Numbered from the stretch's first letter, positions 49,316 through 58,598 are shown. The stretch is DNA of 64,000 bases from Poindextera sp035294785 (GCA_035294785.1 DATGKF010000065.1:11195-75194), one strand, 5' to 3'. Notes: generated by a model not told the origin, from the sequence alone. Numbers and translations: made by a program.

Positions 49316-52300
49316 AACAGGAAGCGGGCGGCGGCCCTGGCGTTGTAGGTCTGATAGTCGTGGCTGAACTGGCCGCCCGCGTCGGCGCTGAAGTCCGCAT
49401 ACAGACCGCTCGCCCTGACGCCGATGCGCGCCAGGAACCCGCTCTTGTCATCAAACTGCGGATTGAGCGTGAAGGTCTTGCCGCCGGTAAAATTCGCCGT
49501 CGTCGCCGCCGGGCCGCCCGTGGCGACCACGCGATAGCCGACGGTGGCTTCAGGGCGCCAGATCACGTTCGTGCCGAAATTCATCCCGACGACCAGGTCG
49601 GCCTGCACGTCGGCCTGGCTGGAGGTGCGCGAGGCGACCGCGAGGTCGAAAGCCGGACCGCCGCCATGCTCGTGATAGCCCGCCTCGGACGCGACCACGT
49701 AGTCGGCTGAGACTTCCGGTCGCGCATAAAACCGGCCGGAGTCAAACTGGTAGCCGAGCCCGCCGCTGACCGAAAACAGCCCGCCGATCCAAGTCGCCTT
49801 GGCCTCGCGCGAAACGATGCCGGTGGTCGTCGCCAAGAGGTCGTTGGCGCTCGTCTGGTCGATGAAGAACCGGCGGCTCCCCAGCGTGATGAGGCCGATG
49901 TTGGCGTCGACATAGGCGGTCAGGCCGCGAATGCCGCCTTTGCGCCAATAGGCGCCGGCTTCGAACGCGGTCGCCGACAGCGCCTGGTCCGACGGCTGGG
50001 TGTGATCGAGCACGCCGGTGGTGACGAACGCGGCGGTGACGCCAATCACGGTATCGCCTCGCGAGCGTTCGAGGCCGGCGGTGAAGCCGAAGCCAAGCCC
50101 GGAGTAGCCGTTGACGTTCGAGGTGTCGTTCTGATGGTCCAGGTAGCCGATTTCCTGAACCCAGCCGCGGACGCCGCCGTTCTGCAGCTTCACCGGCGTT
50201 TCGGAGACGGTGCGGGCGATCTCCTGCTGGGCGGTGACCAGCGTCTCGAACGGCCCGCCGGCGTAGTCGGGCAGAAACTGGTCGTAGGCGTGGATGAAGC
50301 CGGGGCGGTCGGTCTTCGACAGCAGGTCGGCCGCGACCTCCGGATCGGAACTCAGCGCGCGGATGAAGAACGGCAGCTCGGCCGTCTCGGCCGGGTTCAA
50401 CCCGAGCTCCTGTGGCGTCTTCGGCGTGGCGATGACCGTCAGGCTGTTGGACGTCACCGTGATCGTCCCGTTCTCCAGGAATGGAATCTCGCCGACGAAG
50501 GCGGTCGATATGTTGCCGGCGGAGAGGTTGCCCGCGCCGGTCTGGATGATGGTGAAGCTTTCCTGCGTGGTGAGCGGCGTCAGCAGCGCCAGGCCGATCT
50601 TGGCGCCGTTGTCGAGCGTGGCGTTGCCGGTGACGTTGAACACCGCCGCGCCGGTGTCGGCCGGGTCGCCGGTGAACACCAGCGTGCCATTCCCGCCCAC
50701 GTGCAGGGTGGAGACGGTGATGTTGGCCGGCGAGGTCATGAAGAGTTCGCCGTCGTTGACGTTCACCGCCACCGATCCGCCGGCGCCTTCACTCAGCGCG
50801 CCATGCACGATGCCGCGATTTTCGATGTCGAGCACATTGCCGGAGACGCCGGAGAACGCGAGCCCGCCGGTGAGGTTGCCGCCCCAGATGTCGACGGTCG
50901 CCGCGCCGGCGCCGGCGAAGATCACGTCGCCGATGATGTTGGGCGAGAACGTCGCGTTGCCGGTCGGCGTGCAGGCGCCGCCGCTGTCGACCGCCACGCA
51001 CTGCTGCAGCAGGAAGGGCGTGGTGTTGTTCTCGTAGAGGGCGACCGCATGGCCAACGGTGGGCGAGCCGGTGATGGCCGGCGTCAATCGGGCGGTGATG
51101 TTGCCGACGTTGATGACCCCGACGAGCGCGCCGGCGGCGTCGTCGATGGCGGTGGCGTTGCCAGTCACGCCGCCAGCGGAGAGCGTCGCGCCGGGCACGC
51201 CGGCGACGCCCGTCACGTCGGCGCTGATCAGGCCGGAGTTGACGATGACGCTGGAGGCCGGAGCGACGCCTGGATCGAACACGATCGCTGTGACATTGGC
51301 CGGCGGGCTCGCGCTGGCGCCCAGCGTGTTCGAGCCGACCACGCTGACCGATCCGCTGATCACGATGCGCGGAACGCTGGCGCCTGCGCCAATCTCGATC
51401 CCGGTCGCCGCGCCCTCGCCGGACGCCTCGGAGATGCTCGCGGCGGTCACCGTCCCGCTGACGTCGAGCCCGCCGTCGAGAGTCACCGACGAGAAATTGC
51501 CGCCGGGCGCGACGCCGCCGGAGTCGACGAACAGCGGGTTGACGCCGCCGATCTGGATGGCCGTCGCCGAGACGTTCGGATAGACGCCCGACGCTGAAAC
51601 ATGCCCGCCGACGTCGAGGCCGAAGGTGCTGTTCCCCGCCCCGATCGTGATCGGCTGGCTGCCGCCGATGAGGATGACCGGCGCCGATCCGGTGACGACG
51701 AGCGTGCCGCCGGCCGTCGCCGAGACGTTGCCCACCGCGGCGGTCGGCGCGGCGATCACGACGCCGCCGGCGACATTGCCGCCGATGGACAGGGCCGGGC
51801 CGCCGAGGAGAAGCTGGTCGGGTCGCAGCGCCGCGATCTGGCTCGGCAAGGACGGCGCGGTGGTCGAGCGGAAGCCGTTGGCCGTGATGCTGCCGCTGAC
51901 GGTGACCGATCCGCCGACGGCGCCGTTCAGCGCGACGCCGGTTGCGTTGGCGCCCGTCGCGGTGATCGCGCCGCCGACGGTGACGTTGCCGGTGATGGTC
52001 GCGCCGGCGGCGGAGAAGATGCCGTAGCTGACGTCGCCCGCGCCGGTCATGTTGCCGCCGGGGCCGGCGTTTCCGCCCCTGACCGTGATCGTGCCGTTGT
52101 CCAGGACGAAGCCGTTCAGACTGGTGTCGATGGCGATGCCGGCGGAGTTTTCGCCGACGACGGTGATCGTGGCGGACCCGCCGTTGGTGATGTCGCCGGT
52201 GAACGGTCCCGATCCCAACACCTGGATGCCGAACCGGTCGGACCCATTGGCGAACGGCCCGTCCGTGACGCCTTCGTTGGTCGAATCGCCGGTCGTCGTC

Positions 52301-52533
52301 TCGGTGACGCTGATGGCGCCTTCGTTGTCGACGCTGTTGTTCGAGTTGATCGTGATCGCCACGGTGCCGCTGGAGGGGCTGGTCGGCGGCGTCACCGACG
52401 CGCCGGAGCTGACCGTGATGTCGCCTTCGCTCGACGTCTGGTGCGTTGCGGTGTCAGCGCCCGTGATCGTGCCAGCGTGGGCCGCCGCAAACGAAAGGGG
52501 CGCCAGCGCCGCGGCGACCAACAGACGCTTCAT
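49312..52533 (-). CDS. Autotransporter with outer-membrane beta-barrel
   Basis: 1073-residue type V secreted protein. Signal peptide at 1-20; a long Gly/Ser/Thr/Asn-rich passenger (about 21-740) built of repeating short beta-strands (N-G-T-I-T-V, G-S-V-T-V-S-G-S-I), as in a right-handed beta-helix; then an autotransporter barrel domain (about 800-1073) ending in R-F-L-F, the BAM recognition Phe. Only one pair of Cys (Q-C-V and A-C-T) in the passenger. No dedicated protease or partner gene is near. Role could be adhesion or surface coating; not determinable. Confidence 0.9.
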   Translation of the reverse strand: MKRLLVAAALAPLSFAAAHAGTITGADTATHQTSSEGDITVSSGASVTPPTSPSSGTVAITINSNNSVDNEGAISVTETTTGDSTNEGVTDGPFANGSDRFGIQVLGSGPFTGDITNGGSATITVVGENSAGIAIDTSLNGFVLDNGTITVRGGNAGPGGNMTGAGDVSYGIFSAAGATITGNVTVGGAITATGANATGVALNGAVGGSVTVSGSITANGFRSTTAPSLPSQIAALRPDQLLLGGPALSIGGNVAGGVVIAAPTAAVGNVSATAGGTLVVTGSAPVILIGGSQPITIGAGNSTFGLDVGGHVSASGVYPNVSATAIQIGGVNPLFVDSGGVAPGGNFSSVTLDGGLDVSGTVTAASISEASGEGAATGIEIGAGASVPRIVISGSVSVVGSNTLGASASPPANVTAIVFDPGVAPASSVIVNSGLISADVTGVAGVPGATLSAGGVTGNATAIDDAAGALVGVINVGNITARLTPAITGSPTVGHAVALYENNTTPFLLQQCVAVDSGGACTPTGNATFSPNIIGDVIFAGAGAATVDIWGGNLTGGLAFSGVSGNVLDIENRGIVHGALSEGAGGSVAVNVNDGELFMTSPANITVSTLHVGGNGTLVFTGDPADTGAAVFNVTGNATLDNGAKIGLALLTPLTTQESFTIIQTGAGNLSAGNISTAFVGEIPFLENGTITVTSNSLTVIATPKTPQELGLNPAETAELPFFIRALSSDPEVAADLLSKTDRPGFIHAYDQFLPDYAGGPFETLVTAQQEIARTVSETPVKLQNGGVRGWVQEIGYLDHQNDTSNVNGYSGLGFGFTAGLERSRGDTVIGVTAAFVTTGVLDHTQPSDQALSATAFEAGAYWRKGGIRGLTAYVDANIGLITLGSRRFFIDQTSANDLLATTTGIVSREAKATWIGGLFSVSGGLGYQFDSGRFYARPEVSADYVVASEAGYHEHGGGPAFDLAVASRTSSQADVQADLVVGMNFGTNVIWRPEATVGYRVVATGGPAATTANFTGGKTFTLNPQFDDKSGFLARIGVRASGLYADFSADAGGQFSHDYQTYNARAAARFLF

Positions 52534-52648
52534 CCGACGATTACTCCCCTCGCGACGGCCGACCTTCTCGGGCGAGAAAATGTCAGCTTAATGTCGACAC
52601 GTTTTCGCCCCGGCGATCAAGGCCACAAGGGTCTTACCCGAAAGCTGC

Positions 52649-52993
52649 CTAGCCGGCGATAGCTTCCAGATCGCGCTCGCCGGTGCGGATGCGCAGCGCC
52701 GACTCCAGGTCCTGGACGAACACCTTGCCGTCGCCAATCTTGCCGGTGTTGGCGGCGGCCTGGATGGCGGCGACCACCGGCTCGGCGCGGTCGTCGGCCA
52801 CGGCGATCTCGAGCTTGACCTTGGGCAGCAGCTTCACCTCGTATTCGGCGCCGCGGTAGATCTCGGTCTTGCCCTTCTGCCGGCCGTAGCCGCGCACCTC
52901 GGTCACCGTGAGTCCGGACGCGCCCGCCTCGGTGACGGCTTCGACCACGGCGTCGAGGCGGCTGGGCTTCACCACGGCGGTGATCATCTTCAT
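52649..52993 (-). CDS. P-II nitrogen regulatory protein
   Basis: 114-residue P-II protein. Uridylylation site Y51 in R-G-A-E-Y-E-V, the T-loop (about 37-55), the B-loop T-G-K-I-G-D-G-K and C-terminal R-I-R-T-G-E identify GlnB/GlnK. It senses ATP/ADP and 2-oxoglutarate and controls nitrogen targets. No glnA or amtB gene is next to it, so GlnB versus GlnK cannot be assigned. The ribosome site AGGAGG is about 13 bases before the ATG. Confidence 0.92.
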   Translation of the reverse strand: MKMITAVVKPSRLDAVVEAVTEAGASGLTVTEVRGYGRQKGKTEIYRGAEYEVKLLPKVKLEIAVADDRAEPVVAAIQAAANTGKIGDGKVFVQDLESALRIRTGERDLEAIAG

Positions 52994-53039
52994 CCCGGTC
53001 TCAAAGCCTCCTCGTCGGAAATGAGTACGCCCGCGCAGG

Positions 53040-53834
53040 CTAGGCGTTTGGCGGTAAGGCTCCAAGCCTCGTTTCGCCGCGCCCTCGCCCGATGGTCTCG
53101 ACCTCCCCTGTCCTGCGGGCCGGTTGCGGGGCGAGCACGCCCGGCGCGAAGACGCGCGCCGGCGCCCGCCGCCCCCTGGGTTTGACCGCGAAGGTCTGCT
53201 TCACCGCCTCGAGCAGGATCACGCCGGAGAAAGCCGGCCACAGCCTCTGGCCCACCTGTTCGAAGCCATCGGCCCAGCCGGAGGTCCATTCCAGCGGCGG
53301 CGCGAACAGCGCCCGCGACCAGGCGACGGGCTCGAGCTGGGCGTCGCGCACCAGCGTCTCGAGCTGACCGCGGGTGAACGGCTGGCCGTGACCGAGCGGC
53401 GTCGACTCCGCGTTGCACCAGACGCCGCGGCGGTTCGCCGCAGCGACGATGACGCGGCCGGCCGGAGCCAGCACCCGCCAGACCTCGCGCATCAGCTGCG
53501 GCGGATTTTCCGCTTCCTCCAGCGCGTGGATGACGAGGATGCGGTCGAAGAGCGCGTTCGGAAACGGCAGCGCCTGGTCTTCGGCGAGGCAGGCCAGCAC
53601 CGCGTCGGTGTGCGGCCACACCTCGACGCCTTGCGCCGCCGGCATGACCGCGACCGTGCGCCGGGCGTGCGCCAAATAGTCCTCGAGGTAGGGGGTGGCG
53701 TAGCCCAACCCCATCACGTCCAGCGCGCCCGCATCGCCCCAGGCCTCGGCCAGCTTGCGCTGGATGACGGCCCGGGCCGCCTGGCCGAGACGGCCGGCGT
53801 AGAACTCCCGCAGCTCAAGAACGTCTCGGCGCAT
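53040..53834 (-). CDS. Class I SAM-dependent methyltransferase
   Basis: 264-residue protein with a Methyltransf_11-like core. L-D-V-M-G-L-G-Y-A-T-P-Y takes the place of the usual glycine-rich SAM motif, and D-R-I-L-V-I-H-A-L-E-E-A and V-L-A-P-A-G-R-V-I-V-A-A-A-N-R-R-G follow. The C-terminal part is Arg/Pro-rich. The degenerate SAM motif makes substrate and even activity uncertain. Divergent from gloB, 60 bases apart, an arrangement I recall from other alphaproteobacteria. Confidence 0.8.
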   Translation of the reverse strand: MRRDVLELREFYAGRLGQAARAVIQRKLAEAWGDAGALDVMGLGYATPYLEDYLAHARRTVAVMPAAQGVEVWPHTDAVLACLAEDQALPFPNALFDRILVIHALEEAENPPQLMREVWRVLAPAGRVIVAAANRRGVWCNAESTPLGHGQPFTRGQLETLVRDAQLEPVAWSRALFAPPLEWTSGWADGFEQVGQRLWPAFSGVILLEAVKQTFAVKPRGRRAPARVFAPGVLAPQPARRTGEVETIGRGRGETRLGALPPNA

Positions 53835-53894
53835 GGCTCCCGGATGGGCTATGGTCTCGTCGAAGGGCTCGCCAGACCTTAGCAGGACTTAGAG

Positions 53895-54620
53895 ATGCCG
53901 CTGACCGTTCGCCAGTTTCCCTGTCTTTCCGACAACTACGGCTTCCTGGCCCGCGACGAGGCGAGCGGCAAGACCGCGTGCATCGACACGCCGGAAGCCG
54001 ACGCCATCCTGCGCGAGCTGGACCGGCTCGGCTGGTCGCTCGACTTCATCTTGAACACCCACTGGCACCCCGATCACGCCGGCGGCAACGCGGCGGTGAA
54101 GGCCAGGACCGGCGCGACCGTCGTCGGCCCGGCGGAAGTCGAGCGCATCTCGCCGGTCGACCGCAAGGTGGCGCACGGCGACGTGGTCCAGTTGGGCGAC
54201 ACGCGCCTGGAGGTGATCGACACCGGCGGCCACACCCTCGGCCACATCACCTATCATGACGCGGCCGACCAGATCGCTTTCGTCGGCGACACCCTGTTCG
54301 CCCTCGGTTGCGGGCGGCTGTTCGAGGGCACGGCCGAGCAGATGTGGGCGAGCCTGTCGCGGCTGGCCGCCCTGCCCGGCGAGACCGCCGTCTATTGCGC
54401 GCACGAGTACACCGCGTCGAACGCACGCTTCGCCCTTTCCATCGACGACGACCCGGCGCTGAAAGCCCGCGCCGCCGACGTCTTCGCCGCCCGCGAGCGC
54501 GGGGAGCCGACAGTGCCGACCACGATCGCCCGCGAGGTGGCCACCAACCCGTTCCTCAAGGCCGGCGGCGCGAAGCGTTTCGCCGAGGTGCGGGCGGCCA
54601 AGGACGCCTTCCGCGGCTAG
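53895..54620 (+). CDS. gloB: Hydroxyacylglutathione hydrolase (glyoxalase II)
   Basis: 241-residue metallo-beta-lactamase-fold thioesterase converting S-lactoylglutathione to D-lactate and glutathione in methylglyoxal detoxification. Metal site H56-x-H58-x-D60-H61 in T-H-W-H-P-D-H, further ligands in G-G-H-T-L-G-H, F-V-G-D-T-L-F and C-A-H-E-Y. The C-terminal glutathione-binding part with N-P-F-L-K is present. It shares a CTAG stop with the convergent gene. Confidence 0.94.
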   Translation: MPLTVRQFPCLSDNYGFLARDEASGKTACIDTPEADAILRELDRLGWSLDFILNTHWHPDHAGGNAAVKARTGATVVGPAEVERISPVDRKVAHGDVVQLGDTRLEVIDTGGHTLGHITYHDAADQIAFVGDTLFALGCGRLFEGTAEQMWASLSRLAALPGETAVYCAHEYTASNARFALSIDDDPALKARAADVFAARERGEPTVPTTIAREVATNPFLKAGGAKRFAEVRAAKDAFRG

Positions 54621-55387
54621 CGGTCGAACGCGAGCTCGATCCGGCGCGAGGACGGCCGCCCGGCGATATCGGCGAACCCCGGCGCATTCCGCGGTGCGAC
54701 CACCACCAGCAGCACGCCATTGACAAGGTCGACCGAGGCCTTGTGCCCCGGGCTGAGCAGCACCTTGGCGAGCCGCGCCAGAACCTTTCGGCCGTCGGCG
54801 CGGCGGGTGATGCTGACGATCGCCTCGGAGGTGACGCCGGCGGCGTCTGCGATCAGCGTCGCTGACTGGGGCGTGACATCGCGGGCCTCAAAGACGATCA
54901 GCCTCTGGACGGCATGCGAGGCGTGCGCGCTCGCCTGCGCCAGGCGCTGCAGCAGGGCGGCGGGGGTGGTCACCGGCGGCGAGGGGCGCAGCGGCGCGGC
55001 GTCGCCGACGAAGGCGACGGGCGTGCCTTCCGGATGGTCGAGCGTGAACAGGGTCATTCCGCCCAGCCGCGTCGCGCGCAGCATCGGCTCGCCAGCGTCA
55101 TTCCGATAGATCATGTCGCCCCGGGGCGCCGGCTGGGCGGTCAGCAGCCAGACCTCGTTGCTCTGGTCGAATCGCATGAGCACCAGCGTGGTCGAGCGAT
55201 CGAGCACGAACGGCGGGTCGGTTCCATTGTCCTGATAAAGGCCGACGGCCGGGCCTTTGGGCGCGTGGGGAAAGAGCTCGTCACCGAGATTGAACGGCAA
55301 CGGTCCGGCATGGGCCGGCAGAGTCGCCATCAACATCGCGGTGACCGCCCCGGCCCAGGCCAGATTCGCCGATCCCAAGCCTCGCAT
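54617..55387 (-). CDS. Exported hypothetical protein (DUF4908-like)
   Basis: 256-residue exported protein. Signal peptide (R-G-L-G-S-A-N-L-A-W then a hydrophobic core ending A-H-A). The mature region includes S-T-T-L-V-L-M-R-F-D-Q-S-N-E-V-W and L-R-A-T-R-L-G-G-M-T-L-F. I recall similar Caulobacteraceae proteins under DUF4908, but only loosely. The ATG at 55387 follows GGGGGCGC. Function unknown. Confidence 0.68.
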   Translation of the reverse strand: MRGLGSANLAWAGAVTAMLMATLPAHAGPLPFNLGDELFPHAPKGPAVGLYQDNGTDPPFVLDRSTTLVLMRFDQSNEVWLLTAQPAPRGDMIYRNDAGEPMLRATRLGGMTLFTLDHPEGTPVAFVGDAAPLRPSPPVTTPAALLQRLAQASAHASHAVQRLIVFEARDVTPQSATLIADAAGVTSEAIVSITRRADGRKVLARLAKVLLSPGHKASVDLVNGVLLVVVAPRNAPGFADIAGRPSSRRIELAFDR

Positions 55388-55477
55388 GCGCCCCCGGATG
55401 CGCGTTGACTGGGGCGGTTTTTGGACGTGACGGTGACGCTCGTCGCCCCGTGCAGCCCGCAACCGCTTACCGTCCGT

Positions 55478-56200
55478 TCAGGCCATATACTGCCCGCCGT
55501 TCACCGTAAGGCAGGCGCCGGTTATGAACGAGGCGTCTTCGCGCGCAAGGAAGGACACGCAAGCGGCGATCTCCTCGGCCTTGCCGAGACGGCCGACGGG
55601 GATGCCGGCGACGATCCGCTCCAGCACCGCTTCAGGCACCGAGCGCACCATGTCGGTGTCGGTGTAGCCGGGCGCGACAGCGTTCACCGTGATGCCCTTG
55701 CTGGCGGTTTCCTGCGCCAGCGCCTTGGTGAAGCCGATGGCGCCGGCCTTCGCGGCCGAGTAGTTCGTCTGTCCCATCTGGCCCTTCTGGCCGTTGATCG
55801 AGGTGATGTTGATAATGCGGCCGTATCCGCGCTCGCGCATGCCATCGATGACCTGCCGCGACATGTTGAAGATCGACGCGAGGTTCACAAAGATGACTTC
55901 ATTCCATTGCTGGGGCGTCATTTTGTGCAGCATCGCGTCACGGGTGATTCCGGCATTGTTGACCAGGACATCAATCGGTCCGAGCTGCGACTCGACCTCG
56001 CCGATGGCCCGCCGACAGTCCTCGAACTCGCCGACGTTGCCCTTCACGACCATCACGCCAAGCTCGTCGGCCGTCGCCTTGGCCGTCGCCTCGTCGTTGG
56101 CGTAGCCAGCCGCCACCGAGAAGCCGTCCGCTTTCAGCCGTGCGGTGATCGCGTGGCCGATGCCGCGCGTGCCGCCGGTGACCATCGCAACCCTGGTCAT
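55478..56200 (-). CDS. phaB: Acetoacetyl-CoA reductase
   Basis: 240-residue short-chain dehydrogenase reducing acetoacetyl-CoA to (R)-3-hydroxybutyryl-CoA with NADPH. T-G-G-T-R-G-I-G (8-15), N-N-A-G-I-T-R-D, catalytic S134, Y147 and K151 (N-Y-S-A-A-K) and the N-G-G-Q-Y end fit PhaB rather than FabG. Downstream of phaA on the same strand, together making the PHB monomer. No PHA synthase gene is in the window. Confidence 0.92.
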   Translation of the reverse strand: MTRVAMVTGGTRGIGHAITARLKADGFSVAAGYANDEATAKATADELGVMVVKGNVGEFEDCRRAIGEVESQLGPIDVLVNNAGITRDAMLHKMTPQQWNEVIFVNLASIFNMSRQVIDGMRERGYGRIINITSINGQKGQMGQTNYSAAKAGAIGFTKALAQETASKGITVNAVAPGYTDTDMVRSVPEAVLERIVAGIPVGRLGKAEEIAACVSFLAREDASFITGACLTVNGGQYMA

Positions 56201-56257
56201 GTTTCGCGCTCCTTGTGGCTTTCCTACATCACCCCGCGCCGGCTTAACGCCGGGGCG

Positions 56258-57433
56258 TTAGTCCCGCTCCACGCAGAGGGCGACGCCCATGCCGCCGCCG
56301 ACGCAGAGCGTGGCCAGCCCCTTCTTCGCGTCGCGGCGACCCATCTCGTGCAGCAGCGTCGTGAGGATGCGCGCGCCCGATGCGCCGATCGGGTGGCCGA
56401 TGGCGATGGCCCCGCCGTTGACGTTCACCCGCTCGGCGTCGAGCCCGAGTTCGCGGACGACGCACAGCGACTGCGCGGCGAAGGCCTCGTTTGATTCGAT
56501 GAGATCGAGGTCGGCGACCTTCCAGCCGGCCTTCTCCAGCGCCTTGCGCGTGGCTGGGATGGGACCGGTGCCCATGATCTCCGGATCGACGCCGGCGTGC
56601 GCCCAGGAGGCGATGCGGCCGAGCGGCCTTAAGCCCCGGCGTTTGGCTTCGTCCTCGCTCATCAGCACCAGCGCGGCGGCGCCGTCGTTGATGCCCGAGG
56701 CGTTCGCGGCCGTGACCGTGCCGTCCTTGGTGAAGGCGGGGCGGAGGCCCGCGATGCCGTCGTAGGTCACGCCGTGGCGGATGAACTCGTCCTTATCGAC
56801 GATCGTGTCGCCCTTGCGCCCGGCGATGGTCACCGGCGCGATCTCGGCGTCGAAACGGCCGGACGTCTGCGCGGCTTCCGCCTTGTTCTGCGAGGCGACG
56901 GCGAAGCGGTCCTGGTCCTCGCGGGTGATCTGCCAGCGGGCGGCGATGTTTTCGGCCGTCTGGCCCATGTGGTAGCCGTGGAAGGCGTCCCAGAGGCCGT
57001 CCTTGATCATGGTGTCGACGAAGGCGAGGTCGCCCATCTTCTGGCCGTTGCGGAGGCCCGCCGCATGCGGCGCCTGACTCATGCTCTCCTGTCCGCCGGC
57101 GATGACGATGCCGGCGTCGCCCTCGAGGATCTGCTGCGCCCCAAGCGCCACCGCGCGTAGGCCCGAGCCGCAGAGCTGGTTGAGGCTCCAGGCCGGGCTC
57201 TCGAGGGGCACGCCGGCGGCCACCGCCGCCTGGCGGGCCGGGCCCTGGCCGGCGCCCGCCTGCAGCACCTGGCCCAGCACCACCTCTTCGACCTCGGCCG
57301 CGGAAACGCCGGCGCGTTCCAGCGCCGCCCGGATGGCGACCGCGCCCAGGGCGTGCGCCGACTGGCTGGCGAGCGCCCCGTTGAAGGAGCCGACCGGCGT
57401 GCGGGCGGCGGAGACGATGACGACCTTGCTCAT
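56258..57433 (-). CDS. phaA: Acetyl-CoA C-acetyltransferase (beta-ketothiolase)
   Basis: 391-residue thiolase condensing two acetyl-CoA to acetoacetyl-CoA. Nucleophile C88 in N-Q-L-C-G-S-G-L-R-A, the His in G-G-A-I-A-I-G-H-P-I-G and the second Cys in T-L-C-V-G-G-G-M-G are all present. The ATG at 57433 has AAGGAGG upstream; the longer frame to 57490 lacks homology. First gene of phaA-phaB, divergent from phaR. Confidence 0.94.
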   Translation of the reverse strand: MSKVVIVSAARTPVGSFNGALASQSAHALGAVAIRAALERAGVSAAEVEEVVLGQVLQAGAGQGPARQAAVAAGVPLESPAWSLNQLCGSGLRAVALGAQQILEGDAGIVIAGGQESMSQAPHAAGLRNGQKMGDLAFVDTMIKDGLWDAFHGYHMGQTAENIAARWQITREDQDRFAVASQNKAEAAQTSGRFDAEIAPVTIAGRKGDTIVDKDEFIRHGVTYDGIAGLRPAFTKDGTVTAANASGINDGAAALVLMSEDEAKRRGLRPLGRIASWAHAGVDPEIMGTGPIPATRKALEKAGWKVADLDLIESNEAFAAQSLCVVRELGLDAERVNVNGGAIAIGHPIGASGARILTTLLHEMGRRDAKKGLATLCVGGGMGVALCVERD

Positions 57434-57530
57434 GACGACCTCCTTGACGGGCGGCGCCCGCGTGGCGGCGGCCCGCTCGACGAGCACCATTGCCCCATGG
57501 GGGCGCTCAGGTCACGGGTGGGAACGAAAA

Positions 57531-57550
57531 ATGCTTGCCGATGCTCGCCG
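57531..57550. repeat. Tandem 10-bp repeat in the phaA/phaR intergenic region
   Basis: ATGCTTGCCG followed directly by ATGCTCGCCG: two head-to-tail copies with one mismatch, one helical turn apart, between divergent phaA (57433) and phaR (57624). Spacing of ten bases suits side-by-side binding of a DNA-binding protein such as PhaR. Function inferred. Confidence 0.45.
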
Positions 57551-57623
57551 CTGGCGCGCCTGTTACGCATCCGCGATACTGCGGCGCCGAAGGATCGCCG
57601 CAGCGGCGAGAAGGAAAGGGTAC

Positions 57624-58229
57624 ATGGCCGAAGCCGAACAGCCTGGCCCCGCCTCCGAGCGGGTGGTGATCAAGAAGTACGCGAACCGCCGTCTCTACAA
57701 CACACGCTCGTCCGCTTACGTCACCCTCGAACACCTCTCGGAGATGGTGAAGGAGGGCGTCGACTTCGTCGTCTATGACGCCAAGACCAACGAGGACATC
57801 ACCCGCCAGGTGCTGACCCAGATCATCTTCGACGAGGAGAGCCGCGGGCAGAATCTGTTGCCAATCCAGTTCTTGCGCCAACTGATCCGTTTCTACGGCG
57901 ACTCGATGCAGGCGTTCGTGCCCACCTATCTCGAGCTGTCGCTGGACTCCTTCACCCGCCAGCAGGAACGCTTGCGCCAGCAGATCGCCACCTCGATCGG
58001 CGGCGTCCCCTCGGCCGGCTTCTTCGAGGACCAGGTGCGGCAGAATTTCGCCCTGTTCGACCGGGCGCTGCGCCTGTTTTCGCCCTTCGCCTATGCGAGA
58101 CCGGAGGACGCGCCCGCGGCGGAGCCCGAGGCGAAGCCGGCCGTGGCCGAGGAGGTGTCGCTCGATGATCTCAAGCGGCAGATGGCCGAGATGCAGGCCC
58201 AGATCGCCAGGCTGGCCTCGAAGGGCTAG
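57624..58229 (+). CDS. phaR: PHA synthesis repressor PhaR
   Basis: 201-residue PHA accumulation regulator. The N-terminal PHB_acc DNA-binding domain begins I-K-K-Y-A-N-R-R-L-Y-N-T and continues E-H-L-S-E-M-V-K-E-G; the second domain has I-F-D-E-E-S-R-G-Q-N-L-L-P and F-L-R-Q-L-I-R-F-Y-G-D-S-M. A C-terminal coiled coil follows (about 180-200). It binds DNA and PHB granules and represses phasin and related genes. Start at 57624 with AAGGAAAGGG upstream. Confidence 0.94.
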   Translation: MAEAEQPGPASERVVIKKYANRRLYNTRSSAYVTLEHLSEMVKEGVDFVVYDAKTNEDITRQVLTQIIFDEESRGQNLLPIQFLRQLIRFYGDSMQAFVPTYLELSLDSFTRQQERLRQQIATSIGGVPSAGFFEDQVRQNFALFDRALRLFSPFAYARPEDAPAAEPEAKPAVAEEVSLDDLKRQMAEMQAQIARLASKG

Positions 58230-58265
58230 GGGCCTTTTAACCAACCCGCCGGATAGTCGAAGCCA

Positions 58266-58598
58266 ATGACCGACCCCATCGACCCCGTCGATCGTCCCTC
58301 CGGCATCCGCCGCGTCGGCGGCCGTGTGCTGCGCGTCGCCGCACGCGCCGGCGGCGCCGCACCCGCGCCGGCCCGGCGGTTCCGTCTGGATCCGGCGGCC
58401 GAGGAGCCGGCGCCGGCCGACCCGTCCGGCGCGGCGACGTTCGCCGCCCAGGTGATCGGCCAGCCGGGCCAGAAGCGCGGCCTGCGCGGCGGGCCGGAGA
58501 CGCTCGACCGCGCCCGGCACGCCTACCTCGAGGCCGAATACTCCGGTCACGCCGACCGCCGGCCCTCCCGCGGCCGGATCACCAAGACCGAGATCTAG
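58266..58598 (+). CDS. Small basic hypothetical protein next to phaR
   Basis: 110-residue Ala/Pro/Arg-rich protein, N-terminus probably disordered. The C-terminal part (A-Y-L-E-A-E-Y-S-G-H-A-D-R-R to K-T-E-I) looks like a conserved short motif. I have seen similar ends in alphaproteobacterial small proteins but know no function. 36 bases after phaR, same strand, probably co-transcribed; shares CTAG with the convergent regulator. Confidence 0.6.
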   Translation: MTDPIDPVDRPSGIRRVGGRVLRVAARAGGAAPAPARRFRLDPAAEEPAPADPSGAATFAAQVIGQPGQKRGLRGGPETLDRARHAYLEAEYSGHADRRPSRGRITKTEI

